Assembly (NCBI GenBank): GCA_022495995.1 | Contig: JAFEMH010004900.1 | Coordinates: 1-64,000, forward strand | Direction of reading: 5' to 3' | Length of the DNA stretch: 64,000 nucleotides | From: Adenophora triphylla var. japonica | Taxonomy: Eukaryota; Streptophyta; Magnoliopsida; Asterales; Campanulaceae | Shown here: positions 52,132-63,611 of the stretch, piece after piece | Position numbering within the stretch: position 1 is the stretch's first letter | Layout: each line of letters begins with the position of its first letter | The notes under the pieces: model-generated | The model's input: only the letters and a program-made list of their open reading frames with translations | Told to the model about the DNA's origin: nothing | The model's database searches: none | Made by a program: the position numbers and the translations under genes

Positions 52132-55100
52132 TTGAAGGAACCTAGGAAAGGAATATGGTACTTGGACAGTGGATGCAGCAGACACATGACTTTTAACAAG
52201 GAGTGGTTACAACAATATGTCCCTAAAAATGGTCCAAATGTAACTTTTGGTGATAACTCTCAAGCCAAAGTCAAAGGATCAGGAAACCTTGTTACAAAAG
52301 ACATTATTTTCACTAATGTGTCTTATGTAGAGGGTCTCAAGCACAATCTGATTAGCCTTAGTCAGATTTGTGATAAGGGATATCATGTTGTATGTTCCAA
52401 AAACCACTACAGTGTCAAAGATGTCAACAACAAATCAATTCTCACTGGAATCAGAAAAGGCAACCTCTACTGTCTAAACCTGGAAGTTGTGGATTCTTCA
52501 GATGCCCACTGCCTACTCTCCTTCAGTCAATATGATATGTCATGGCTATGGCACAAAAGATTGGCTCACCTCAACCTGAAAAGCATCTCCAAACTAGCCA
52601 ACTCAAACCTAGTAAAAGGCCTACCCAAATTACCCTTCAAAAAGGACAAATTGTGCAAAGCTTGTCAATGTGGAAAGCAAAAGAAAACCTCCTTCACTGC
52701 CAAAACCAGATTAGATACCTCAAAACCCCTTCAACTACTCCACATGGACCTTTTTGGACCAATCAGAACCAGATCTCTTGGTGGAAAGAGATACTTTCTT
52801 GTTGTAGTTGATGACTACACTAGATTTACTTGGATCATCCTTCTTGAATCCAAAAGAGAAACCTTGGAACAGCTAGTCAAACTGTTCAACAAAATTCAGA
52901 ATCAAAAAGGTTTATCCATCATCAAAATCAGATCTGATCATGGTAAGGAATTTGAAAACACAGGTGTTGAAGAATATTGTGATCAAAAAGGGATTGAGCA
53001 CAACTTCTCTGCTCCTAGAACACCACAGCAAAATGGAGTTGCTGAAAGGAAGAACAGAACAATCTGTGAAGCATCAAGAACTATGTTGTCAGAGAACAAT
53101 CTCCCTAAATATTTTTGGGGAGAAGCAGTCACCACAGCTGTGTATGTTCAGAACAAGACCCTCATCAACAAGTTCCTCTCCAAGACTCCCTATGAGCTAT
53201 GGAATGGGAGAACTCCAACCATTTCATACTTTCATGGCTTTGGTAGTAGATGCTTCATACACAACAATGGGAAAAACAACCTTGACAAATTTGACTCCAA
53301 AAGTGATGAAGGAATCTTCCTTGGATACTCCAATACCATTAAAGCCTACAGAGTTTACAACAAAAGGAGACTTGTTGTAGAAGAATCAATCCATGTTGAC
53401 TTTGATGAAAATAATGATCAAAGTCACACTGAGCTATGTGATTTTGATGAAGCTGTTGGAAATTCAGACAACCTACCTGAAGTGTCTCCTGCTCATGACC
53501 CCACTAGTCTCATTCCTGAAGAAGATTCACCTTCCCTTCCTTATATGGTGCCCAAAGACACTAATAAACAACCTACTTTGTCTGACAATCAAGAATCCCT
53601 TCTCAACAGCAAAGGTGCATCTGACAGCCATGATGCACCTAATAGCCAACCTTCAACTAGCCATCAAAATCCCCTTGAACAAGACCCCATCCAACCTTGT
53701 TGCAACACAAATCCCTCAATTCCTCAACCTGAAATCATTACCCATACCATCCCACCAAATAAAAACATTTTTATTGACCTTCCAATACACAAGATGGATA
53801 TTCCTCCAAACATGCCTTTTTATGATTCTTTAATGAGTGCCTTCATCTCTCAAATTGAACCCAAGAAGATCAATGAAGCCCTTCAAGACCCAGATTGGAT
53901 TGAAGCAATGGAAGAAGAACTGGAACAATTTGAAAGAAACAATGTTTTGAAGCTTGTTCCCAAACCTAAAAACCAAACTGTCATTGGGACAAGATGGGTT
54001 TTTAGAAACAAGATGAATGAAGAAGGTCTGGTGGTAAGAAACAAAGTCAGATTAGTTGCTCAAGGGTACAAACATGAAGAAGGAATTGACTATAATGAAA
54101 CATTTGCACCAGTTGCAAGACTGGAAGCTATAAGGCTATTTCTTGCCTATGCTTCATTCAAGAAGATGAAAGTATTTCAAATGGATGTCAAAAGTGCCTT
54201 TCTAAATGGAATTTTCAATGAGAAAGTCTTTGTTTCTCAACCCCCTGGTTTTGAACATCCAAAATTCCCAGACCATGTATATAAGTTGGATAAAGCCTTA
54301 TATGGGCTTAAACAAGCACCTAGGGCTTGGTATGATACCCTATCCAAATATCTTCTTGGTAAAGGATTTACCAAGGGCCATATTGATAACACTTTGTTTA
54401 TCAAGAAATATGGAGAAGATCAGTTACTCATTCAAGTCTATGTTGATGACATTATCTTTGGTTCATCAAATGAAGACTTGTGCACTGAATTTGGTGTAAT
54501 CATGAAGAATCAGTTTGAGATGAGCATGATTGGTGAGCTCACATTCTTCCTAGGTCTTCAAGTCAAGAAAATGAAGGAAGGGATCTTCATTAATCAAGCC
54601 AAATACACAAGGGATATGATCAAGAAGTTTGACATGCAAACTGCTTCCCCAGCTAGAACCCCTTTGTCAACAACAACCAAACTCCATGCTGATTCTGATG
54701 GCCAGAGTGTGAATCCAACCCTTTATAGAAGCTACATTGGATCACTCCTATATGTGATAGCTTCAAGACCTAATATCATGTTTAGTGTTTGTCTTTGTGC
54801 AAGATTTCAAGCCAATCCCAAAGAATCTCATCTCTCTGCTGTCAAGAGAATTTTGAGACATCTCAAAAGAACACCTGACTATGGCCTATGGTATTCCTCT
54901 GAATCACCCTTCTCCCTTATTGGCTTCACTGATTCAGACTATGCTGGATGCAATCTAGATAGAAAATCCACAAGTGGAGGTTGCCAATTCATTGGATCAA
55001 GAATAATCTCTTGGTCAAGTAAGAAGCAAACTTCAGTAGCTACCTCAACAGCTGAGGCTGAATACATAGCTGCTGGCCTATGTTGCTCTCAAATTCTCTA

Positions 55101-55386
55101 TCTTAAAAGTCAACTTCAAGACTTTGGGATGGACATGTCAAATATTCCCATCTTTTGTGACAATTCCAGTACCATTGCCATGACAGAAAACCCTGTTCAA
55201 CATTCCAAAACCAAGCACATTGAAGTCAGGCACCACTTCATAAGAGATCATGTAGAAAAAGGAAACATCAACTTGGCCAAAGTATGCAATGAGGATAATG
55301 TCTCTGATATCCTAACAAAGGCCATGGATGAAAAGAGATTTGAGATGCTTAGAGAAATGTTAGGAATGATTAACTTACCAAAGTAA
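52132..55386 (+). CDS. Sirevirus-like pol (protease-integrase-RT-RNase H), uninterrupted
   Basis: 1084 open codons. Protease motif [10 protein letters not shown] (residues 12-21); integrase zinc finger ([17 protein letters not shown]) and catalytic core ([28 protein letters not shown]); RT motifs ([33 protein letters not shown]); RNase H ([20 protein letters not shown]). The first codon is TTG, so pol is probably expressed from the gag frame by shift or readthrough; stop codons now lie between. Otherwise the coding capacity looks complete. Confidence 0.9.
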   Translation: MKEPRKGIWYLDSGCSRHMTFNKEWLQQYVPKNGPNVTFGDNSQAKVKGSGNLVTKDIIFTNVSYVEGLKHNLISLSQICDKGYHVVCSKNHYSVKDVNNKSILTGIRKGNLYCLNLEVVDSSDAHCLLSFSQYDMSWLWHKRLAHLNLKSISKLANSNLVKGLPKLPFKKDKLCKACQCGKQKKTSFTAKTRLDTSKPLQLLHMDLFGPIRTRSLGGKRYFLVVVDDYTRFTWIILLESKRETLEQLVKLFNKIQNQKGLSIIKIRSDHGKEFENTGVEEYCDQKGIEHNFSAPRTPQQNGVAERKNRTICEASRTMLSENNLPKYFWGEAVTTAVYVQNKTLINKFLSKTPYELWNGRTPTISYFHGFGSRCFIHNNGKNNLDKFDSKSDEGIFLGYSNTIKAYRVYNKRRLVVEESIHVDFDENNDQSHTELCDFDEAVGNSDNLPEVSPAHDPTSLIPEEDSPSLPYMVPKDTNKQPTLSDNQESLLNSKGASDSHDAPNSQPSTSHQNPLEQDPIQPCCNTNPSIPQPEIITHTIPPNKNIFIDLPIHKMDIPPNMPFYDSLMSAFISQIEPKKINEALQDPDWIEAMEEELEQFERNNVLKLVPKPKNQTVIGTRWVFRNKMNEEGLVVRNKVRLVAQGYKHEEGIDYNETFAPVARLEAIRLFLAYASFKKMKVFQMDVKSAFLNGIFNEKVFVSQPPGFEHPKFPDHVYKLDKALYGLKQAPRAWYDTLSKYLLGKGFTKGHIDNTLFIKKYGEDQLLIQVYVDDIIFGSSNEDLCTEFGVIMKNQFEMSMIGELTFFLGLQVKKMKEGIFINQAKYTRDMIKKFDMQTASPARTPLSTTTKLHADSDGQSVNPTLYRSYIGSLLYVIASRPNIMFSVCLCARFQANPKESHLSAVKRILRHLKRTPDYGLWYSSESPFSLIGFTDSDYAGCNLDRKSTSGGCQFIGSRIISWSSKKQTSVATSTAEAEYIAAGLCCSQILYLKSQLQDFGMDMSNIPIFCDNSSTIAMTENPVQHSKTKHIEVRHHFIRDHVEKGNINLAKVCNEDNVSDILTKAMDEKRFEMLREMLGMINLPK

Positions 55387-55624
55387 AGATCTTTATTCAT
55401 TAAAAGGGAAAAACATTACATATGGTTGCTGTCAACATTGAGGACTGACAACTAACCTTCTCTTACAATAAAACCTTCTCTATTCAAAAGCTAAACACAT
55501 TCCCAACAAACACTCAAGTCCTTCAAAAACAACAAACAAACATCCATTACCAAAAGCTTCTCAAATATCTTCCTTCACTCACAGCTATGCCTCTTGCAGA
55601 CTCTGACAGCTAAGAATTCTCCTC
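55387..55624. other. Spacer between pol and antisense ORF
   Basis: Noncoding; includes two tgacagcta-type motifs near 55580-55610. Both pol (from the left) and the antisense ORF (from the right) end here, so it is a convergent 3' region. Confidence 0.5.
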
Positions 55625-56599
55625 TTAGCTGTTCTTTGGTAAATCATAAAGATCTTCATCCATAAACCCATATTCATTGTAGAGAACATCTGGAGCCCTA
55701 TAAACATTCTCCTTGATCTCCCCATACCTCTCTAGCCATACAGGGTGCCTCTGCATAAATGGATCAATAGTTGATGTTGAAAACTGCAAAGAAGGACAAA
55801 CTCTTCTTGGCCACCATTGCTCCACAGCATTATAAGGAGGATAATCCTTTAATGGAGAGACAAAGCTGAATGTCCCTGAAGTGTTAGCACTCTCCTGAGC
55901 AATGACTGCTTGATCAGATCGAGGACCCACACTTTCCTCCTCATTTAAAACAGCTGGACTCAAACATTTAAGAAACTGAGAGAACAGTCTCATGTAAGCC
56001 TTGGAAGGAGAACTATGCATCCCTGCAAAGTTGTCACCAGTTCCCTCTAGAACTGCTTGACTTAGGGTAAGTGAATCCCTTGGGACAGCTGTGAATTCCC
56101 TGACAGCTAAGGAATCAGGTTGACCAATGGATGTGTCAACCTTAATCAGACCGTTGTTGTCAAGCTTCACCAGCTCTCCCAGTGTATAAACTCTCTCCAC
56201 CTCTACTTGTCTACTTGATTCTCCCTCCTTCTTTCTATCAAACAACTTAAGCTTAGCTGTCTGATCATCTTTATTCTCACAAACCATCTTACCCTTTCCC
56301 TTATCCCTAGCTACCTCTTCTAATCTGTTTCTCTCACCCTCCAGCAGTGCTAGTCTCCCTTCTTCCCAAAATTTCCTTCTAATCTCTCTCTCTCTCAACT
56401 CTTCTTCCTTATGTGGATCATCATTTGGCAATTGACCCACTTCATGTTCCAAACCATTATCTGTTTGGATTCTATATGACAGAAACTCTCTCTCAAACCT
56501 TTCCTCTCTAGTCTCATCCACCCTTGGACTATGAAAAACCAGTTTTTTTGCTGTCTTAGCCATTTTGCTAGGACTGAACATTGAAACCAATCTTCCCAT
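55625..56599 (-). CDS. Antisense ORF of the Sirevirus-like element, 324 codons
   Basis: Reverse-strand frame beginning MGRLVSMFSPSKMAKTAKK and ending DLYDLPKNS. The N-terminal half is charged and probably helical (KEEELREREIRRKFWEEG); the C-terminal half has no familiar motif (VEQWWPRRVCPSL). I do not recognise a domain. A TATA box (TATAAAA, 56651-56657) stands 52 bp upstream of the ATG on the same strand. Antisense extra ORFs are known in some plant LTR elements (for example Grande), but the function is unknown. Confidence 0.6.
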   Translation of the reverse strand: MGRLVSMFSPSKMAKTAKKLVFHSPRVDETREERFEREFLSYRIQTDNGLEHEVGQLPNDDPHKEEELREREIRRKFWEEGRLALLEGERNRLEEVARDKGKGKMVCENKDDQTAKLKLFDRKKEGESSRQVEVERVYTLGELVKLDNNGLIKVDTSIGQPDSLAVREFTAVPRDSLTLSQAVLEGTGDNFAGMHSSPSKAYMRLFSQFLKCLSPAVLNEEESVGPRSDQAVIAQESANTSGTFSFVSPLKDYPPYNAVEQWWPRRVCPSLQFSTSTIDPFMQRHPVWLERYGEIKENVYRAPDVLYNEYGFMDEDLYDLPKNS

Positions 56600-57105
56600 T
56601 TACTTATTGACTCAATTGGATTGTACATTTCCTACAATCTGATACATTCCTTTTATAGAAAATGTTTACTTCAATTCACATAGTTGCAATGATCACTCAG
56701 AATAGCCTTGGCTAGTCATCAAAGTCTGACAGCTATGAATTAATATTCATGCAAAATCGAGGATTATGGGAACTTGCCACTCACATTTGTACATTTATTA
56801 GACTGATAATTCCCTCTGAAAATTCGCCTCTCTGTACGACCTTAATTCCCTTGTTTCATGAGAGTTATAGCACGTAATGATTGGGGACAAAATACACTGT
56901 TCATGAATAGTCCCTCTATTAAATGGTCATTTTTAACCGTTGCAGTAACCCACGTATTAGCCGTTAAACTCCACCAATCCCCACATAAATTACCATTTAA
57001 CATTGCAAAATTAACCCCTCCTCAATCAAACTTCCTTCTCCCCTCTAAACTACCTCTTTGATTCTCCCTGTTTTCGTAAACCCTAGGTCTTTGTTTCATT
57101 CAACC
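56600..57105. promoter_or_regulatory. Divergent spacer with reverse-strand TATA box
   Basis: 506 bp between divergent ORFs. Reverse strand: TATAAAAGG at 56649-56657. Forward strand: a weak ccaatccccacataaat near 56973. Contains one tgacagctatg motif (56728). Could act as a bidirectional promoter. Confidence 0.45.
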
Positions 57106-60100
57106 ATGTCTTACCCTGAAGCTCATGGGTACTTCATCAAACCAGAATTCTATGAGCATGAGGTTGGAGCTCTAATCAAGGAACTGTTGGAATCGAATCA
57201 TCTCTGCAACATGATGGAAGCTCAACCTCCCATTTATGAGAAGTTATGCAGAGAAATTTTTATGAGAGGAGAAAGATTGCCAACTGGAGCAATAAGAATC
57301 AACATTGAAGGGACTTAAATCAATGTATCTCCCAAGGTTGTCTCCAAAGTTTACAACATCCCAATGAGGAATGGATGTCTCAGCAACCTTTGGGACAGAA
57401 AAGACAACACCTTGGAGCCTTTTTACAAAAGATTTTTTGATAAACCTAGCTGCAACTATCAATTGGTTCAGGACAAGCCAATAAAAAAGAAGGACCTTGA
57501 TTTGTTCAAACCAACCCTAATGGATGTTATCATCAAAGGGTTTGATGGAAAACAATCATCCTTTGAACAAATAAGTCCAAATGAATGGAAGCAAGCCCTC
57601 AGTTTGATGACCAAGGAGATAAATTGGAATGTTACATTGCTGCATAACTTTCAACTAGCCATATCTCCTTCCCCTTGGAAATTCAAGAAGCAAAACCCAA
57701 GGATGAACAATTTCAGATTCATGAGTGGAATTCTTCATCAACTTATTCCAAGGTTGAATCCTCCTCTAAAGGATGAGTGGCTTGAATCTACAACCCTTGT
57801 GCAAACCAAAAGCTTCAACTTGAGTACAATCAAACTCAAGGGTAAGAAAAAGTTAGAGCTGGGGGACTGCTCTGAGAACTTTGATGAAGCTTCTCAAAGA
57901 CTGAAAGAGAAGACTGAGAAAGATATGAGGCTATGGAAGTCATTGGTGAACATGGTCAATGACAAAAGATCCAAGAGAAAGCATGACAAGGGTGTCATAA
58001 TCCAAGAAGGTGATCAACAGACATCCCCTAGCAAAGTCAAGAGAAGGATCAGTCAAGCTACCATGAAGAAAACTGGGAAAGGAAAGAAGCTCCCCAAAGA
58101 TATAATGCTTCCCAAAGGAAATAAAGCACAAGAAGTAACCAAGCAAGTTGTTGAGCAAGGATCTACTCAAATGGCTGACAAAAGAAAGAAGATTGCTGAG
58201 GAACAACAAACTGACAAAGCTGACAGTGAAGAAACTCATTCAGATCCAGTTTATAGAGACATTGATGAGTATGCTGGAGAAGAAGAAGGTGATCATGACA
58301 GTGAGAGTGATGAAAATATGAGAAGAGCTATTGCTGAGTCTCTGATGGAGGTGAGAACAGCTAAGGTTGGACAGTCATCTGGGACAGCTATGGAAGCCTC
58401 CACTCTGACAGCTAAGGTTCCCTTGGCTTCTGAAATCTCAACTAAGGTAATCCCTACCCCCTCTCATACTCTCAATACTTTCTCTAGGAAGAGAAAATCA
58501 GACATAGATGCTCCCCCATCCAAAAGTTTAAACCAAACACACCTCAACCCTCCTCATCTAAAGACCAATCAAGTTCACCACATGACTCTGTAGCTCAAGG
58601 CATCCTTAATCTCAATCCCTTAAACATTAGTCCAAATGAGCCTAGTGTTGAAAAAGAAAGGGGGAATAGCCCTAGCTCTGGAAAAAATGAGCCTAGTGTT
58701 GAAAAAGAAAGGGGGAATAGCCCTAGCTCTGAAAAAGATGAGCCTCAGTTAAGGGAGAACAGCAATCCTCAATCACCCACTCTGACAGCTATGCCCTTCT
58801 CTGAACATACCTCACCCATTCCAAGTCCCTCAGATCCTTCTCCCATTTCTGAAAACATTTTCAAAGCTTCTGAAGGATTAACTTTAGAAGGAAATCCTGA
58901 TTATCTCCCTGTTGTTCTTCTCTATTTGAGATCCCTGTTAACTGAAGAAGATGTGCAAAAAGCCTTGAAGTTGATAAAAAACAGAGATATGGCTAAGAAA
59001 GCTAGCATGCCTGAATCTGAACTTCAACCTCAACCTGAGCCTCAATCTGAACATGAATCTCAACCTCAACCTGAGCCTCAATCTGAACCTGAACCTCAAT
59101 CCAAACCTGATGAGCCTGTTCAAACCCAAGAAACACCTGATCATACCCATGATTCTGAACCTGAAGCTGAAACTCCTGACCCTACTCATGAGTCTGAAAC
59201 ACTCCCAGCTTGTGAACCTTGGATCTTAGACTGTGATATTGATTTCTCTTTCCCCTCCATCATGGCTGCCCACCAAAGACTGAAAGAAATTACCCATTTC
59301 CCTGAGATTGCCAATCCCAGTTTAATCCCCAATCCTTGGCTGTTGAGCAAAAATGCCATTATGATTCATGCAAGGAATAGATGTGGGCTTATCATGTTTT
59401 CCCATGAGGAATGGAAAAAGTACAGAATAGCTCTCCCAAACTCCTTCTTTCACAAAGCCCCCAGACTACCAAAATTCATGGATATTGCTACCATCATTGA
59501 TTGGGAAATTTTGTTCTCCCAGCTTCTCTCTTCAAATATCAATGAATGCATCTATATTCCTTCATCCCTGGTTTATGCCCTTTGCATTGAGCTTGCCAAA
59601 GAAATGTACTGGAGGATTTGCCTCAATAAATCCATAATCATAGCTGTCATTGCAAAGCCAAGCCTGACAGCTATGTTTCCCCCTACCTCCTCAGTACCTC
59701 CCTCTTTCATTCCCCTAAACACCAGATCTCTCCAAGCCAACCTTCCTCCAACCTTTAACCCTTCAACCTATGTGCCTCCATATCATGTGACCATATCAGA
59801 CATGCAGAAATTCACCAGGTCAATGATAACAAAAATGAGACACATTTTGGAAGTCTCATCTGGATCCAAGTCTGATAAGAAGGCATTTAAAGGGAAAGCT
59901 ATTGAGTCTGAGGAAGAAGATGTCAACCTAGGAAAAAGAGCCTCTGGTGCTGCTCCCAATGTTGTTTTGTCCAGTGATGATGAAGAAGATAATCCAGTGA
60001 AGCCAATGCAACAGTTTCCAACCTCTACTGTTCTCACCACAGATCCATCCCTTCATCAACCTCAACAACTCATCTCTCTGCAGGCAAACCCCTTCTTTTC

Positions 60101-60374
60101 TAACTTATTTGCAGGAACTAGAGGTCAAATTTCAAAACCAAAGAAGGATCCCAAATGGGGTAATCTGAGATTAAGAGATGATGAAGAACCTCTTTCCAAA
60201 GCTGTTCTCAAAGAAAGGCAAGATCAATCCTTCACTTATGATGATGAGATGAGCTGGGAATGGAACAATGAGATGTATTACAGAGGTGTTGATGACAAGA
60301 TGAGGAAAGTACTGTTGGCAGAAAGAGAGGAGATCCTTGAAGCAAGAAGAGAAAGAGATGAATTTTCTAATTAG
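57106..60374 (+). pseudogene. Sense extra ORF downstream of pol, one nonsense and one frameshift
   Basis: A long frame beginning MSYPEAHGYFIKPEFYEHE. A TAA at 57316-57318 interrupts it, it is then open to 58593, and a one-base shift near 58530 moves it to the frame that is open to 60374 (about 1090 codons in all). The first part is globular (EPFYKRFFDKPSC), then lysine-rich; 58635-58736 is a 51-bp in-frame tandem repeat (NEPSVEKERGNSPSS); 59020-59200 is a Gln-Pro-Glu repeat. No signal peptide or membrane helix is evident, so it does not look like an envelope. Function unknown. Confidence 0.6.
58635..58736 (+). repeat. 51-bp in-frame tandem duplication
   Basis: Two 17-codon units, 58635-58685 and 58686-58736, differ at one base (gga/gaa). 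Confidence 0.9.
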
Positions 60375-60568
60375 GAAATTATTCTTTTTGGATAAGTCTT
60401 TTTAAACCCTACCTTTATTTTTACTGCTTTAAAACAATTGTTATTTTGGATAATTTGGTTGTTTTAAACTCCTGTGATTGAATCAAGAAGATCAGTTTTG
60501 TCTTCATTGGTATATTCAATTCATGAGTATCTTGCAGGTTATATCTTTTATTAGATATATCACTTTGC

Positions 60569-60583
60569 CAAAAAGGGGGAAAT
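60569..60583 (+). promoter_or_regulatory. Polypurine tract
   Basis: aaaaagggggaaat directly before the 3' LTR start (tgttagg at 60584), the primer for plus-strand DNA synthesis. This purine run is typical of Copia elements of this lineage. Confidence 0.85.
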
Positions 60584-62010
60584 TGTTAGGACCTAACTAT
60601 GTAAACCACATAGTTATACAGGGTTTTGACAAAGAAATATATCCTATCCAATGTTATCTGACAGCTAAGATAACATTGGATATTGGACAGCTATGACTCT
60701 TCTGCACAACCTGCATATCAACTGGACAACAATGATGTAATGATCAAACTTCAAGACTAATCTCATAAATCAATGTATTTATATACAAAAGATCATTATA
60801 TAATCATTCATCATAAATCCCTATCTCCCAATCCTACAAAACCTAAAGACTTAGCCTGACAGCTAAGGTTATCAACAGCAGAGGTCTCAACCCTCTAATA
60901 GCTATGATCTTCAACATCAGCAGCAATGAAGAATTCCTGTGATGATCAAGATGTGCCTTGCCCAATCTCTCCATACAGATGTTTCCAGCTCATCTCCATG
61001 AAGATTACACAAAATGGTTGCAGTATTACAACCTGTATTATCCAGTCATCAAGGCTCTAAATGCAAACACTATTTCACCCATCTGCATTTACTCCTTTGT
61101 CTCCTCCAACGGCTATATTCCAGCTTATAAAAGGAAACCCTCAAGACTGAAGAAAAAGCCCCAACATCCACATCTTTTACAAACCTCTACTTCAACCTTC
61201 CTCACCTGCAAACCCTGTAACCAACATTCTAAGCAATCTGAGACACTTGTAACTGAATTCAGGTGTACTCCCTCCGTCCCGGCCGAAAAGCCACAAATTT
61301 CCTTTTTGGGTGTCCCATTTAAAATGGCACTTTCCCAAAAAGAAAAGTTTTTATTACTATTCCACCCACTCATTCTCTCTTCTACTTTACTTTTACACTC
61401 ACAACATTCTCTCTCCTAACTATTCCTCCCACTCATTCTCTCTCCTATTTAATTTTCCATACTCACAACATTTACACTTTTTCGCTTTCCTACATCACTT
61501 TCCTTAATTTGCGCGCGAGGTACAAACTTTGCCTTTTGGGCCGGGACGGAGGGAGTATAAACTAAAGTTGAAAATCACTTAAGACTGACTTTAAGTGATA
61601 TTGTAATTTGCTTCGTAACAAGCAAAATTCCTAATAGACTGTACTTATTAGGAAGAGGAAGTTCAAGGAACTTGCCTATCCAATTCTTTGTAAATCTTAA
61701 AGGGAACTAGATTTAAGTGGATTGATCTCACTTGTCAAGGCTGACAGTGAGGGTGGACGTAGGAGGAGTGAACTCTGAACCACCTTAAAATTCCTTGTGT
61801 TCAAATGGTATTATCACACCACACACACACACATCTTCACACACATACACTATTCACTTGTCTTTACATTATTTCAACACTTATTATTTCGCTGCACAAT
61901 TAAACCTTGTCTTTAAAACCAGTTAATATCTGACAGTTAAGATTTCACCTCAGCTGTCAAAGCTTAACTGTCTAACCTTTCAATCTGATTAAAGCAAACG
62001 GGACCTTTCA
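60584..62010 (+). mobile_element. Sirevirus-like 3' LTR with nested MITE
   Basis: 1427 bp; removing the MITE and one TA leaves about 1137 bp, matching the 5' LTR. Ends gacctttca. Two of the tgacagcta copies have mutated relative to the 5' LTR (ctaatagctatg; tgacagttaag). Confidence 0.88.
61268..61555. mobile_element. Stowaway MITE inside the 3' LTR
   Basis: Ends ctccctccgtcccggccgaa and inverse ccgggacggagggag with TA duplicated on both sides. The 5' LTR has the empty site gtgtataaac, which fixes the borders. Same family as 34552-34839. Confidence 0.92.
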
Positions 62011-62166
62011 GGATGAATGAATAGACATAAATGTTTAATTAAACTTCATTAGTATTGTTAATTGTCGAAAATCAAATAAGTGACAGTTTTCTCGGGACAT
62101 AGAGGGAGTACAATATAACCACGCTTAAGAGTTTATAGCTTTCATTCTGAAAATCATATTAATCAT
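62011..62166 (+). other. Right part of MITE and end of duplication copy 2
   Basis: GGATG duplication (62011-62015), then the right MITE part to about 62110 and 35 bp of shared flank; homology with copy 1 ends near 62146. 62159-62166 is the hAT target duplication. Confidence 0.7.
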
Positions 62167-63603
62167 CTCTGTTCTAAAAGACCCCGCCTAAGGGCGCCTA
62201 GACCCCGTCTAGGTATGATTTGTGTCATTGTGACGTTTGTCAAGTCTCGACAATCGATCCTGGTTATGACAACAAATCTTCGGCTGATTCTGATAAGGAG
62301 ACCAGGAACGTATTTGATAATCAAGGGGTAACCTTGGTGTGGAAGTTTGAACCGGGTACCATTAATTTTGGGTACACAGATCCGTTCGACACGTATGTTC
62401 CCCGTTCTTCTAGTCGATACATTATTCAGAACTTGATTATTGAGTTTTTCATCTCATTGCATTGGGCTGATTGGATGGATACGATCACAAGGGCAATGAA
62501 GTTTCGAGTTCGTCAAGGGCATCTAATTCCTTTTGCGGATGGAGTTCAGATTTTTCGGGGCATAGTGGTGTTCATATCAACGATATTGACTCGTGTTCGA
62601 GTCCTTTTCAAGAAGGGGAGGATGATACAGTTGCAGAGGAAGGGCAAAGGGTTGAACAACAAGTTCTTTGTAGGCTGGCTGGCCGAGCGGAAGAAGCAAA
62701 GTTTGGGCTCCGAGGCGGCCGCCCGTTCCCACCCGGGCGTGCGCCTCGCTTGAAGGACGTCAAGGCCAAGTCGGCGCACTCGAGGCGGGCGCCTCAAATC
62801 ATCCGGGCGGGCGCCTCAAATGTCGGGCGTAATTGCGATGTCTGCGTGGGTCTTCATTGCTGATGTTTGGTTTAATTTATTTAGGGCTATTTTGGTCTTT
62901 TTTGCTAGCTCATTTTAGGGTTTTCTTAGAGTATTTAAACATGTTTTAGGTTTTGGAATAACTAAGTTTTGGATTTATGAATTGAATTAAAGGACAAGAA
63001 CGGCTAGGCCTTCTTTGTTAACGAATCTTGTTGATTTCTTGTTCGGTTCCATCTCATAACCTCCGTTTCCTACATCATTAATGATGCAGTATGATGGGAT
63101 AAATATGAGTTTTATTTTAATTAATTGTTATTTTATTAGCATTTTCGGAATTAAATGTAGTAGGATGATTATAAGAGGTTTTAGAGTAGATTTAGCATTG
63201 ATTTAGTAGTTTTAGACTTCTATTAGGTTACCTTATAGGTTAGGCTTTATTTTAGGAGGATATTTCTTGTTTTCTAAGTTTTATGAGTGCTATAAAATAG
63301 CCTCAAAGTTGTAATCCGAAAATCAGACTTTGATATTTGATTTATGAAATATAGTTTTGTTGTGAGCAACTATTATTGAGGGTTTAAATCCCGTCTTGTA
63401 TTCTCAATTCCGTTCAGTCATTCCTCTCATTATCATATAACTTCAGTTCACTCTATCAAGGCCCCTCTCCAACGCCTAGTTCTAAGCCCAGCCTAGGTCC
63501 TGACTAATTCCGACTAATCCCGATTAGTCTCCGACTAGTCCCCGCCTAGGCGCTAGGCCCGGCTCCGCCGCCTAGCATCCGCCTAGCGCTTTTTAGAACC
63601 TTG
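62167..63603. mobile_element. hAT-type element, 1.44 kb, 8-bp target duplication
   Basis: Target duplication ttaatcat at 62159-62166 and 63604-63611. The right end in inverse reads caaggttctaaaaagcgctaggcgg, the left end ctctgttctaaaagaccccgcc; the shared gttctaaaa and cgcctag blocks form the inverted repeat. The interior has an ORF at 62220-62753 of unknown identity, a GC-rich gcgggcgcct stretch (62710-62830) and LTR-like AT-rich DNA, perhaps captured retroelement sequence. No hAT transposase seen. Confidence 0.68.
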
Positions 63604-63611
63604 TTAATCAT

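Larger units (their letters stand above)
49324..62010 (+). mobile_element. Complete Sirevirus-like Copia element, 12.7 kb
   Basis: Begins tgttaggacc and ends gacctttca, with 5-bp target duplications GGATG at 49319-49323 and 62011-62015. It has two LTRs, an iMet primer site, gag, pol in Copia order (protease, integrase, RT, RNase H), extra ORFs between pol and the 3' LTR and a typical polypurine tract. Size, gag zinc knuckle, RT motif [10 protein letters not shown] and the extra 3' region fit the Sirevirus (SIRE/Maximus) lineage. The LTRs differ by roughly 2% by eye, so the insertion is not recent. Confidence 0.88.
42690..62146 (+). repeat. Segmental duplication copy 2, interrupted by nested elements
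   Basis: Aligns to 35785-39560 in pieces: 42690-44261, 44748-45112, 48732-49323 and 62011-62146. The gaps are a foldback element, a truncated Copia and a full Sirevirus. Homology stops before TIR exon 2. Confidence 0.8.

Noticed and set aside
57106..60374. Envelope-like gene of a Sirevirus
   Set aside because: No signal peptide, membrane helix or coiled fusion region seen; rich in charged and proline repeats.
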